Assembly: GCA_016840135.1 (NCBI GenBank)
Contig: JAEOSX010000018.1
Coordinates: 1-32,953 of the forward strand
Length of the DNA stretch: 32,953 bases
Direction of reading: 5' to 3'
From: Candidatus Hermodarchaeota archaeon
Lineage (GTDB): Archaea > Asgardarchaeota > Hermodarchaeia > Hermodarchaeales > Hermodarchaeaceae
The notes under the pieces are model-generated. The model did no database searches, was not told the origin of the DNA, and saw nothing but the letters and a program-made list of their open reading frames with translations. Positions within the stretch are counted from its first letter, which is position 1, and the number at the start of each line of letters is the position of its first letter. This document shows, in pieces, positions 23,530 to 30,705 of this stretch. A program made the translations under genes and the position numbers.

Positions 23530-24159
23530 GTGTCGGCACTTTTACCCAGGAAGAGACTAGAGATATTGCTTAGTAAATTAGAAGGATTTCCTGAGCCTTG
23601 TGCAGAGTTTGAGCAATATGAAATATCTGATTCAGTTGCGGCAACTATGGTATTCACTGCAGCGACCTATGGTGATATTGAGGGACGCGTTGTTTACGAT
23701 TTAGGCTGTGGACCTGGACGGCTAGCTATTGCAAGCGCTCTACTTGGTGCAAAACGAGTTGTTGCTGTTGATATAGATTCGAAAGTGTTAAAAGTCGCTA
23801 AACGCAACGCACAACAACTTGGTGTGTACGATCAGATAGAGTTCGTCGCGCAAGATGTGAAGACGCTCAAAGGTAGGGCGGACACGGTGTTAATGAATGC
23901 GCCCTTTGGAGTTCAACAAGCTCATGCAGATCGACCATTCCTAAGAAAAGCACTTGAATTAGCGAATGTCATATATTCTTTGCATAAGGCATCCAAGGGA
24001 GGAAGAAGCTTCATCACAAAGTTCGTTTCTGACTTTGGAGGGCGTGTCACATTCATTCAGGAAATGAGTATGGGATTAGCAGCCACATTACGGTTTCATG
24101 AAAAACAGAGACACGTTATTCGCGTCGACTTCTATCGAATTGAAAAAGCGGAAGTTTAA
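23530..24159 (+). CDS. METTL5-like RNA adenine methyltransferase
   Basis: A 209-aa methyltransferase in the family of human METTL5 (18S rRNA m6A) and its archaeal relatives. Landmarks are 'LEGFPEPCAEFEQYEISDSVAATMV' region before the core, motif I 'VVYDLGCGPGRLAIAS', acidic loop 'VAVDIDS', and motif IV 'VLMNAPFGVQQAHADRPFL'. Motif IV normally reads N-P-P-F; here it is N-A-P-F, a conservative-looking but notable change. The start is GTG at 23530. The Csl4 gene starts four bases after its stop; a METTL5 homologue next to Csl4 is a recurring archaeal arrangement. Target RNA is not known here. Confidence 0.9.
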   Translation: MSALLPRKRLEILLSKLEGFPEPCAEFEQYEISDSVAATMVFTAATYGDIEGRVVYDLGCGPGRLAIASALLGAKRVVAVDIDSKVLKVAKRNAQQLGVYDQIEFVAQDVKTLKGRADTVLMNAPFGVQQAHADRPFLRKALELANVIYSLHKASKGGRSFITKFVSDFGGRVTFIQEMSMGLAATLRFHEKQRHVIRVDFYRIEKAEV

Positions 24160-24163
24160 CTCT

Positions 24164-24778
24164 ATGCCTAACAAACGTATTAAAGATGGAGATCGCGTTC
24201 TACCCGGAGACCGATTGGGTGTTATCGAAGAATTTATTCCAGGACCCGGTACCTTCCAAGATCAAGATGATATAATCTATGCTAGTGTCACTGGCCTCGT
24301 CCGAATTGATATGAGCGAACGAAAAATTCACATTGAGGCAATTACGAGAACCCCTATTTTCCCCCAGCGTAACGACATCATTATTGGTGAAGTGCAGCAT
24401 GTCGGGAAAAAGGCTGTCATCATTAATATTTTCCAAGTTAGCGGTAATTCTTGCCCCATACCTTACTCTGGCTCTATTTACATAAAAAATGCCGCTGCAG
24501 GGTATGTGGAACAAATGAGAGACCTATTTCGACCAGGAGACATCGTTATTGCTAGAGTACAGAAACAAGTTTTAGGAATGGCACGCTTGTCCACGGTTGG
24601 CCCCCGTTTGGGTGTTATTCATTCCCTCTGCAGTAGATGCGGTCATTCTCTAATACATCAAAACCGAAGGTTAACATGTAGTAATTGCGGGAATGTAGAA
24701 CAGCGTAAGCTCTCAAAAGACTACGGTAAAATCTATGAATTAATGCACGCCGATAAATCGGATTCACCGACCTCCTGA
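24164..24778 (+). CDS. csl4: Exosome complex RNA-binding protein Csl4
   Basis: Csl4 is a cap subunit of the archaeal RNA exosome, binding RNA and adaptor DnaG. The 204-aa protein has the N-terminal 'DGDRVLPGDRLGVIEEF' and 'GTFQDQDDIIYASVTG' segments, an S1 domain ('NDIIIGEVQHVGKKAVIINI', 'FRPGDIVIARVQ') and a zinc ribbon ('LCSRCGHSL', 'TCSNCGNVEQRKL'). The ATG at 24164 follows GGAAG; an in-frame extension to 24098 would lie inside the METTL5-like gene. It is followed by an unknown 75-aa gene and rpoL. Confidence 0.95.
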   Translation: MPNKRIKDGDRVLPGDRLGVIEEFIPGPGTFQDQDDIIYASVTGLVRIDMSERKIHIEAITRTPIFPQRNDIIIGEVQHVGKKAVIINIFQVSGNSCPIPYSGSIYIKNAAAGYVEQMRDLFRPGDIVIARVQKQVLGMARLSTVGPRLGVIHSLCSRCGHSLIHQNRRLTCSNCGNVEQRKLSKDYGKIYELMHADKSDSPTS

Positions 24779-24806
24779 AGTTAAGTTATGGGGGCAATCT
24801 TGCAGC

Positions 24807-25034
24807 TTGGCACGTTGGACGAAGAAAATCCTAGTCTTCCCGATTACAAAAGCCAGTGATCAGGTAATATTTATCGATAAAATAAGAAAGAAAATCAAAT
24901 GCGAACTTCAAATCCGTGCGGACCCCCGAGGTATCACGCTTATATTTCGAGGAGGCTTGGAAGTAGTTCGCCGCAGCATTAGAAATGCAAGAGATATCTT
25001 CAGTGAAATCAGACACTCTGAAGAAAGGTCGTAA
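24807..25034 (+). CDS. Unknown 75-aa protein between csl4 and rpoL
   Basis: A small basic protein starting at TTG 24807 with a GGGGG run 12 bases upstream. Residue pattern suggests beta ('KKILVFPITK'), helix ('VIFIDKIRKKI'), beta ('CELQIRADPRG'), beta ('ITLIFRGG') and helix ('LEVVRRSIRNARDIFSEI'): a beta-alpha-beta-beta-alpha order as in KH-like or Pcc1-like folds. I do not recognise the family and see no GxxG loop of a classical KH domain. Its place between an exosome cap subunit and a polymerase subunit suggests an RNA-related role. Start and reality are both less certain than its neighbours. Confidence 0.6.
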   Translation: MARWTKKILVFPITKASDQVIFIDKIRKKIKCELQIRADPRGITLIFRGGLEVVRRSIRNARDIFSEIRHSEERS

Positions 25035-25051
25035 CTGAAACTAAAAGCAAG

Positions 25052-25060
25052 TTTTAAAAG
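25052..25060 (+). promoter_or_regulatory. TATA box for rpoL
   Basis: TTTTAAAAG sits 56-64 bases before the rpoL ATG, within the 81-bp gap after the unknown 75-aa gene. It would allow rpoL, the RNase III-like gene and TFS to be transcribed apart from csl4. Confidence 0.45.
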
Positions 25061-25115
25061 CTGTGTAACAAACCTTCAGCGAACTAAAAGGAAGCATAAC
25101 CAGGACTAACCACCG

Positions 25116-25400
25116 ATGAAAGCTATTATCACGAAGAATACAACCAAAGAACTAGAATTGGAACTCCACGATGCTGGGCACACAATATGCAATCCCTTAA
25201 GGGAAATTCTCTTTGAAGACAAGCATCTAACCTTTGCTGGTTACTCGCTCCCCCACCCTCTAATCCGAACAGCTACATTTATTATTCGCACTGATGGAAA
25301 GGCGAAACCTATCAAAGTATTTGTTAATGCGGCACAGAAGCTGATTAAACGGGTTGAAGAACTTCGTACAGCATTTCGGAAAGGCATGGAGGCCGAGTAA
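25116..25400 (+). CDS. rpoL: DNA-directed RNA polymerase subunit Rpo11/Rpb11 (RpoL)
   Basis: Rpo11 pairs with Rpo3 to form the assembly platform of RNA polymerase, the counterpart of the bacterial alpha dimer. The 94-aa protein has the standard pattern 'LELELHDAGHTICNPLREILF', 'VTFAGYSLPHPL'-type motif here as 'LTFAGYSLPHPLI', and a C-terminal dimerisation helix 'KLIKRVEELRTAFRKGM'. It lies five bases ahead of the RNase III-like gene, whose ribosome site falls inside its 3' end. Confidence 0.95.
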   Translation: MKAIITKNTTKELELELHDAGHTICNPLREILFEDKHLTFAGYSLPHPLIRTATFIIRTDGKAKPIKVFVNAAQKLIKRVEELRTAFRKGMEAE

Positions 25401-25404
25401 AAAC

Positions 25405-25869
25405 GTGGATGTTTTAAGCAAGCTTCAGCACCTGCTTAAGAGTCACGGAGTTAATTCAGTTGAATCTGCAGTGAGACGTAAGGACCTCGCAAGACTAGGA
25501 GATTCCCTAGCAAATTTACTATATTCCTTAGCCGAATCTCTAGTAAATGAGCGATTTGGAGGAGGGAAGGTTTCAGGAAAGACTCTTGCAGCAGCACTAA
25601 GATTGTCTAACCTGCGGCATCTTGCGCCCTCCCGTCTAGACGCCCATGGTCTTGGCGACAGTGTAGAAGCCTTGATTGCCTATAAATGGATTAGAGGTAG
25701 CCTAGACATACCAGAAGCAGTGACACTCCTAGCACGGGAAATTAAACATGCTACAGAGAATAGGGAGTTGGGACAAACGCAGGTTCAGCCCGTCGTTACA
25801 GCTTTTGCTGCTTTGATTCGTAATATTTGTCAGGATGAACAATCTGCAAGTACCAGAAAAAGCCAATAG
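25405..25869 (+). CDS. RNase III-like domain protein
   Basis: A 154-aa, almost purely helical protein starting at GTG 25405, with GGAGG 12 bases upstream. It shows the two halves of an RNase III catalytic core: 'LARLGDSLANLLYSLAES' (compare L-G-D of RNase III) and 'GLGDSVEALIAYKWI' (compare D-x-x-E-A-L-I). There is no double-stranded-RNA-binding domain, as in bacterial Mini-III. I recall annotated archaeal 'ribonuclease III family' proteins with this pattern near rpoL and tfs, but none with a settled role. The acidic residues needed for metal binding appear present, so nuclease activity on structured RNA is plausible. Confidence 0.7.
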   Translation: MDVLSKLQHLLKSHGVNSVESAVRRKDLARLGDSLANLLYSLAESLVNERFGGGKVSGKTLAAALRLSNLRHLAPSRLDAHGLGDSVEALIAYKWIRGSLDIPEAVTLLAREIKHATENRELGQTQVQPVVTAFAALIRNICQDEQSASTRKSQ

Positions 25870-25927
25870 ATTATTAACGTAATTTTCTTCAAGCTTAATA
25901 AAACAGCTGAACAGGAGACGATAACAA

Positions 25928-26269
25928 GTGAAGTTCTGCCCAGACTGCCAATCCTTGCTCACACCCAAAAAAGTTGGTAAGAGAAAGAAACTAGTATGCA
26001 AGCTATGTGGATATACACAACCACTTACAACTAAAGTAAAAGCCGCATATCGTATCAAAGAAAGAATAGAACATGGACCACAAGATGAAACCGTCGTGAT
26101 CGATGAAGAACTTGCTAAGCAACGTCCAATGCCCACAGTCCGCGCAATTTGCCCGAAATGTGGACACAAATTAGCTTATTATTGGCAGGTGCAAACACGC
26201 TCTGGAGACGAGGGAATGACAACATTCTATAGATGCTACGAATGCAGTCAAACTTGGAGGGAGTACTAG
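25928..26269 (+). CDS. tfs: Transcription factor TFS (TFIIS/RPB9-like)
   Basis: TFS stimulates transcript cleavage by backtracked RNA polymerase. The 113-aa protein has an N-terminal zinc ribbon ('FCPDCQSLL', 'VCKLCGYTQ') and a C-terminal TFIIS ribbon ('AICPKCGHKLAYYWQVQTRS', 'YRCYECSQTWREY'). The catalytic acidic pair is present in 'RSGDEGMTTFY' (D-E at the loop tip), so this copy is a cleavage factor. The start is GTG 25928 with GGAG upstream. Convergent with the flavoprotein gene, 15 bp apart. Confidence 0.95.
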   Translation: MKFCPDCQSLLTPKKVGKRKKLVCKLCGYTQPLTTKVKAAYRIKERIEHGPQDETVVIDEELAKQRPMPTVRAICPKCGHKLAYYWQVQTRSGDEGMTTFYRCYECSQTWREY

Positions 26270-26284
26270 CTACCTCGCCCCCCT

Positions 26285-27496
26285 TTAGCCCCATAATAAT
26301 TTTGGTAGAAACTTCACTTTCGAAAGGAAGATTTTCGCTAGTTGAGCTAACAAGAAGGGGTTTGTCAGTGATGCAGTGATTAGGCGACCTTGCTGATCAA
26401 TATCACCCTTAGTTTCAACGAGTTCACGTACACTGCTTTGCTGGGTTACCTGAAACAGTTTGTCCAGTTCTTTGTTGTTAAGGCAGTTGATAACGCGCCG
26501 AAGTAACGCCATTTGATTAAACTGTCTGCCATATGCTCGCCTCCATTGCTTATCGTAATTGGCTAACTCCTTGTGATGGTACCGTCCATTTCGTAGAGCC
26601 CGCTGGATACTGGCTGCAGCAATAATTGCACAACGTCCTCCGTAGACAACACCACCACCCGAGGTTGCCTTAGTTTGACCAGCTGCGTCCCCTACAGCTA
26701 TGAACCTCTCCACCACATTTTTTCCAGAGGGTCCACCTGAATAAACCAACCCCCCGTACCGTTTATCGATTTGTGCATCTTTGAGTATTGGTGTTCGAGA
26801 CAGGAACTTTTCCAGGGATTTTCGAACTTTGCTACCGGCACTTGCCAAACCAACTCTTGCTCGATGCGCGTCTAGCGGAATAATCCATTGGAAGAACTTT
26901 GGTGCAAACCGATTATCAAAGCAGAGATGAACCCTATCTGTTGGCAGTGACACATTCGAAACTTCGTATTGGAGCGCGCGAAGGATAAACGATTTCCGAG
27001 GACCTGGAAGACCATTTTGCCGAGCAAGGCGGGCACTAATCCCCTCAGCATCAACAACGAGATTTGCCCTGAACTCCCTCTTAGTGCCGCCTTTCCGGAC
27101 AGTCAATTTGACACCAGATTGTGATAGCTGACAACGAATCACACGATTACCCAGAAGCAGTTTTGCGCCTGCCATTTCTGCTTCACGCACAATTTGTTGA
27201 TCTAATAAATCACGGTGAAGAACATAGGCATGAGGTTTACCCTTATCAACAGTCAGAGTAAACCCTGAGGGAGAATGAAGAACAGAGCCACAGACGCGAT
27301 TAATGACAACTGATTTTTCAGGATGAACGCCCAAGCCATGCAATCCCTCGATACCGATAAGTCCAGCACAATGAACGGGCCGACCAACTTGTTTGTGATC
27401 TTCGAGGAGAAGCACCGAAAGCCCTAGTCTAGCAAGCTGGCGCGCAGCGAGTCCTCCCACAGGACCCGCTCCAATGACAATAACTTCAGCGTCCAT
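26285..27496 (-). CDS. Geranylgeranyl reductase family flavoprotein
   Basis: A 403-aa FAD-dependent oxidoreductase of the geranylgeranyl reductase/digeranylgeranylglycerophospholipid reductase family, used in archaea to saturate the isoprenoid chains of membrane lipids. It has the Rossmann dinucleotide motif 'VIVIGAGPVGGLAARQL', the family motif 'VGRPVHCAGLIGIEGL', 'GISARLARQNG' and the second FAD motif 'FIAVGDAAGQTKATSGGGVVYGG'. GTG 27505 is in frame, but ATG 27496 with AGGTG upstream gives the correct Rossmann N-terminus. Related FAD monooxygenases share these motifs, so substrate is inferred. Confidence 0.85.
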   Translation of the reverse strand: MDAEVIVIGAGPVGGLAARQLARLGLSVLLLEDHKQVGRPVHCAGLIGIEGLHGLGVHPEKSVVINRVCGSVLHSPSGFTLTVDKGKPHAYVLHRDLLDQQIVREAEMAGAKLLLGNRVIRCQLSQSGVKLTVRKGGTKREFRANLVVDAEGISARLARQNGLPGPRKSFILRALQYEVSNVSLPTDRVHLCFDNRFAPKFFQWIIPLDAHRARVGLASAGSKVRKSLEKFLSRTPILKDAQIDKRYGGLVYSGGPSGKNVVERFIAVGDAAGQTKATSGGGVVYGGRCAIIAAASIQRALRNGRYHHKELANYDKQWRRAYGRQFNQMALLRRVINCLNNKELDKLFQVTQQSSVRELVETKGDIDQQGRLITASLTNPFLLAQLAKIFLSKVKFLPKLLWG

Positions 27497-27589
27497 CCAA
27501 AACACCTAGAGTTATCAGAGACAACATAGCTACTTAAGATGTCATACAGGAGGTTAGAAAATATTTACATTATATGGACTTGTAATTTC

Positions 27590-27671
27590 ACGATAGAAAA
27601 TCACTTAGATGTTCAAGTGAGACAAGTTCTGTATATTTCTGACTATCGTATATGTCATTAATCAGAAATAT
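27590..27671. other. Cluster of interlocking inverted repeats in the gap before pth2
   Basis: Within the 242-bp AT-rich gap between the flavoprotein and pth2 genes I see three perfect inverted pairs. ACGATAG 27590-27596 pairs with CTATCGT 27643-27649. TCACTT 27601-27606 pairs with AAGTGA 27615-27620, inside the first. ATATTTCTGA 27633-27642 pairs with TCAGAAATAT 27662-27671. The first and third interlock as a pseudoknot or as alternative stems. A small structured RNA, a leader element of pth2, or chance in AT-rich DNA are all possible. Confidence 0.45.
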
Positions 27672-27738
27672 GATAAAGTATTTCCAACTCCGTTTACTAA
27701 TTTGAATAATAATCCTCTGCAAACAGGAGGTCAATGTA

Positions 27739-28152
27739 TTGAATGTAAGAACGCGGCTCTGCGGTAAACTCCAGCGACATAAAAACAACCCAATGAACTT
27801 TGATTACAAACAGGTACTAGTGATAAGAACTGATTTGAAGATGAGCCGAGGAAAAATTGGAGTTCAGGCAGCGCACGCAGCGGTGTCCGCTGCGGAAGAA
27901 GCCCGACGTCACCATCCTTCTTGGTGGCGTAAATGGTTAAATGAGGGGCAAAAGAAAGTAGCAGTGAAGGTGGCTAGTAAGGAGGGATTACTGGCAATCA
28001 GAGAGAAAGCAGTGAAGCTAGGTCTACCCTGTGTAGCCATTCGTGATCGTGGACTAACCGAGATTAAACCTGGAACGTTAACTGCACTAGGTATCGGACC
28101 CGCACCAAACGCCGATGTAGACAAGGTTACAAGTGATCTACCCTTGTTGTGA
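27739..28152 (+). CDS. pth2: Peptidyl-tRNA hydrolase Pth2
   Basis: Pth2 recycles peptidyl-tRNA released from stalled ribosomes. The Pth2 domain covers the last 119 residues, starting at an ATG at 27793: 'QVLVIRTDLKMSRGKIGVQAAH', 'AVKVASKEGLLAIREKAVKLG', 'CVAIRDRGLTEIKPGTLTALGIGPA'. The TTG at 27739 is preceded at eight bases by GGAGG and would add 18 basic residues absent from the family; ATG 27793 has no ribosome site. I list the longer form because of the GGAGG but the true start is uncertain. truD follows 18 bp downstream, a frequent archaeal pairing. Confidence 0.9.
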   Translation: MNVRTRLCGKLQRHKNNPMNFDYKQVLVIRTDLKMSRGKIGVQAAHAAVSAAEEARRHHPSWWRKWLNEGQKKVAVKVASKEGLLAIREKAVKLGLPCVAIRDRGLTEIKPGTLTALGIGPAPNADVDKVTSDLPLL

Positions 28153-28170
28153 AGTAGGGGAGGTGTAACA

Positions 28171-29487
28171 ATGGAGGCAAAAGCGTTCGATGCAACTATC
28201 GGTATCGACGTATTCTCAACAGATCCGCCGGGGATAGGCGGGCGTTTACGGGTTCATCCCGAGGACTTCATTGTTCAAGAGATAGGGACAGATGGCAGCG
28301 TTGCACCTCTCGAACCGACAAAGAAGCAGTTCCCAGACCAACCAGGAAAGTTTATCGCGTTTTATCTAGTAAAGCGAAATATCGATACTATTCAAGCAAT
28401 TCGACTCCTAAGTAAGGTATTAAGAATCAGTTACAAGCGTTTTTCGTATGCAGGCATAAAAGACCGCCGAGCCCTAACATCACAACGGGTTACTCTCTAT
28501 AGAGGAACGCACGACGACCTTGTTACACAGCCAATTACTAAGATAAGAATCCTCCACCCACACCGAGTTCCAAAACCCTTCCTCCCTGGTGCACACTTTG
28601 GAAATAGATTCCGAATCACAATTAGAACCTTTGAAGCGAAAGAAGCGAGAGCTCGAATTGCTGAAATAATGAACTCCTATATGCAAAACGGAGGTATCTT
28701 GAATTTTTTTGGCCCTCAGCGGTTTGGGATTATCAACCCCACAACACACTTGATTGGTAAACAGATCATACTCGGTAACCTCGAGGAAGCCCTCAAAATT
28801 CTTACTAAAAGGAGGGATGAAGCCCCCCATTCATCCATGGAAGATGTTGAGAGAGAAGGGGAGTTGTGGGAGTATCCACGACGACACAAAAATAGGTCTT
28901 ATGAACGGGCAGTAACCCATTACCTTGACAAACATCCAGGCGACTTTCAAGGTAGTCTCAGAGTGTTGCCAAAGGGGCTAGTACGATTATATGTTCATGC
29001 ATTCCAATCCTATCTCTTTAACAGAGCTGTAAGTGAGCGGGTGAAACAGGGTATTTCTCTTACACAACCAGGTCTAGGGGACTTTGTGATGCCCGTTTCG
29101 GGTGAAATTTACTCAGTTCGGATGGTCACTAAGGAAAAACTCGATATTTTTGATGAGAAGGTTCAGAAAGGGCATTACAAAATCGTGGTTCCACTAGTAG
29201 GATACGACTTCGAGAACATCGTATTTAATGGAGCGATGGGGGAAATCTTGAATAAACTGATTGCTGACGAGAAAGTAACGCCAGCCCATTTCCGTTTTAC
29301 TGACCTCCCTGAGTTTAGCTCGCGCGGGTCGTTTAGATCACTTCAAGTTAAGCCTATTAATTTTCAATCCTTAATTAATGAAGGAAATGACCCTGAAGTG
29401 ATAGTTAGTTTTGATTTGCAGAAAGGTAGTTACGCTTCAATAATACTACGGGAGTTCATTAAGCCCCGTCTTATTACTCAACTATGA
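28171..29487 (+). CDS. truD: tRNA pseudouridine synthase TruD
   Basis: TruD makes pseudouridine at position 13 of tRNA (eukaryotic Pus7 family). The 438-aa protein has 'GGRLRVHPEDFIVQEI', the catalytic 'YAGIKDRRALTSQ' (active Asp near residue 98), the second motif 'NFFGPQRFGIINPTTHLIG', the TRUD insertion domain ('LYVHAFQSYLFNRAV', 'GLGDFVMPVSGEIYSV'), and C-terminal 'GSYASIILREFIKP'. GGGAGG precedes the ATG by nine bases. Probably co-transcribed with pth2. Confidence 0.96.
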   Translation: MEAKAFDATIGIDVFSTDPPGIGGRLRVHPEDFIVQEIGTDGSVAPLEPTKKQFPDQPGKFIAFYLVKRNIDTIQAIRLLSKVLRISYKRFSYAGIKDRRALTSQRVTLYRGTHDDLVTQPITKIRILHPHRVPKPFLPGAHFGNRFRITIRTFEAKEARARIAEIMNSYMQNGGILNFFGPQRFGIINPTTHLIGKQIILGNLEEALKILTKRRDEAPHSSMEDVEREGELWEYPRRHKNRSYERAVTHYLDKHPGDFQGSLRVLPKGLVRLYVHAFQSYLFNRAVSERVKQGISLTQPGLGDFVMPVSGEIYSVRMVTKEKLDIFDEKVQKGHYKIVVPLVGYDFENIVFNGAMGEILNKLIADEKVTPAHFRFTDLPEFSSRGSFRSLQVKPINFQSLINEGNDPEVIVSFDLQKGSYASIILREFIKPRLITQL

Positions 29488-29518
29488 AGTCAAGTTACAT
29501 TTTAGCAATCTTACTCAT

Positions 29519-30028
29519 CTAATCGAAAGAAATGCGTATACGCTCACCACTTAGCTCATATACGATTTTTTCAAGGTGAGTGATATCGAGATGAATACGG
29601 GATTGATCACGGCTACTTATGCGTACTTTGCGTTCAAAGCTATTATCAGGAAGCCAAATCGTGTTTATCCCCAATATTCGAACAGGCCGAATTAGATCAC
29701 GGAGGATTTGCTGGGGATTCTTACTTTCCTCAACAACACGGACAATGGAATCGAGCTCTTTTTCAGCAAGACGTAGAATTTTTCTGAGAATTGGACGTAA
29801 TCTACGACCATCTCCCCGAGACACAAGAACTATAATCAATCCGTTTGTTTGTATTGCGCGTAAGAAAGTTGTTTCTTTCAGGGGCGGGAAACTCTTCTCA
29901 AGATTCATGAAAACTCGGATTACCCTAACGTCAAGCTCCGAGATTTCGCCGCTATCTATTTTTTCTTGACAGTTAACACAGACAAGTGGATAATTCTTTA
30001 GACAGATTGAGCACAATGTGGTCTTCAC
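29519..30028 (-). CDS. Zinc-ribbon plus KH-domain protein (NusA-like family)
   Basis: A 169-aa protein with an N-terminal zinc ribbon ('TLCSICLKNY', 'VCVNCQEKI') followed by an alpha/beta region containing 'ELDVRVIRVFMNLEK' and 'GLIIVLVSRGDGRRLRPILRKILRLAEKEL', a KH-like segment, and 'ILGINTIWLPDNSFERKVRIS'. I recognise the layout of an archaeal family, present in Thaumarchaeota and Crenarchaeota, annotated as NusA-like transcription elongation or RNA-binding. Function is unproven. The GTG at 30028 has GAGG eight bases upstream and gives MKTTLCSICL; earlier ATG or TTG codons would add about nine residues. It diverges from the Lrp-type regulator. Confidence 0.8.
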   Translation of the reverse strand: MKTTLCSICLKNYPLVCVNCQEKIDSGEISELDVRVIRVFMNLEKSFPPLKETTFLRAIQTNGLIIVLVSRGDGRRLRPILRKILRLAEKELDSIVRVVEESKNPQQILRDLIRPVRILGINTIWLPDNSFERKVRISSRDQSRIHLDITHLEKIVYELSGERIRISFD

Positions 30029-30200
30029 AATATAAACCTCAAAGGAGGACATCAACGGAATACTTTGGGAGAAGACTACAGACGAATTCTAAAAAAGCTT
30101 CCCATCTAGCCTTGTCATATTTGTTAAAAAAACTTTACATTCGAAAGGCTCAAAAAGCGGGGTTTGAATTCGGAAGACTGCGGTTCCTCGGTGTAAAAGA

Positions 30201-30689
30201 ATGGAGCTAGTTGATAGAGTAGTTCGTCTTACAGAGCGGCAACTGGAAATACTACGCAAGTTATTCTATGCTAGTATTCCTGTGTCTTATCAAACCGTTG
30301 TAAAAACACAAGCCCAGTTAGCTAAAGAATTAAAGATCACTCGTCAAGCCCTAAGTAATCATCTCCGGAAGCTTCGTTCCCTGAAATTAATCAGAACAGG
30401 CCGAGGTTTCATCGATTTATCACCTGATTGCTTACGATTGCTTGGTAAATCAACGGACGAAGCATTAGTCTTTCTTAAAGTACAACCTAAATTCCGTATG
30501 GAAGTTCAGGAAAAGGTAAAGCAGCTTAATCCACTTCAGGTCCAGCGGGTCACAGGATCTGTGGACATCGTAGTTTTAGTCAGTGGCGCTGATTTAGCGG
30601 AATTCCTATCAAAGGTTGCAGACATCGTAGGAGTCGAATCGACATCTACACACACTATCTTGACTACATGGACTACCCGAACTACTTGA
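30201..30689 (+). CDS. Lrp/AsnC-family transcription regulator ahead of sucCD
   Basis: A 162-aa protein with an N-terminal winged helix ('LTERQLEILRKLFY', 'TQAQLAKELKITRQALSNHLRKLRSLKLI') and a C-terminal RAM-like ligand/oligomer domain ('RVTGSVDIVVLVSGADLAEFLSKVADIVGVESTSTHTIL' spans it; the 'GVESTSTHTIL' ending is typical of Lrp). It stops 16 bp before sucC with a GAGAGG site in between, so it is likely co-transcribed with succinyl-CoA synthetase. Regulation of that operon in response to a metabolite is inferred. A TTAAAAAAACTTTA run at 30124-30137 is a possible promoter. Confidence 0.85.
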   Translation: MELVDRVVRLTERQLEILRKLFYASIPVSYQTVVKTQAQLAKELKITRQALSNHLRKLRSLKLIRTGRGFIDLSPDCLRLLGKSTDEALVFLKVQPKFRMEVQEKVKQLNPLQVQRVTGSVDIVVLVSGADLAEFLSKVADIVGVESTSTHTILTTWTTRTT

Positions 30690-30705
30690 GAGAGGATGTG
30701 TCAAA

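Noticed and set aside
24788-24859. A 23-codon frame starting at ATG 24788 after csl4
   Set aside because: Too short, overlaps the more plausible 75-aa frame, and has no recognisable motif.
29986-30210. A 74-aa basic open frame on the plus strand between the zinc-ribbon/KH gene and the Lrp-type gene
   Set aside because: Its first part is antisense to the KH gene, it has no ribosome site, and its sequence shows no domain; the region is better read as a promoter region.
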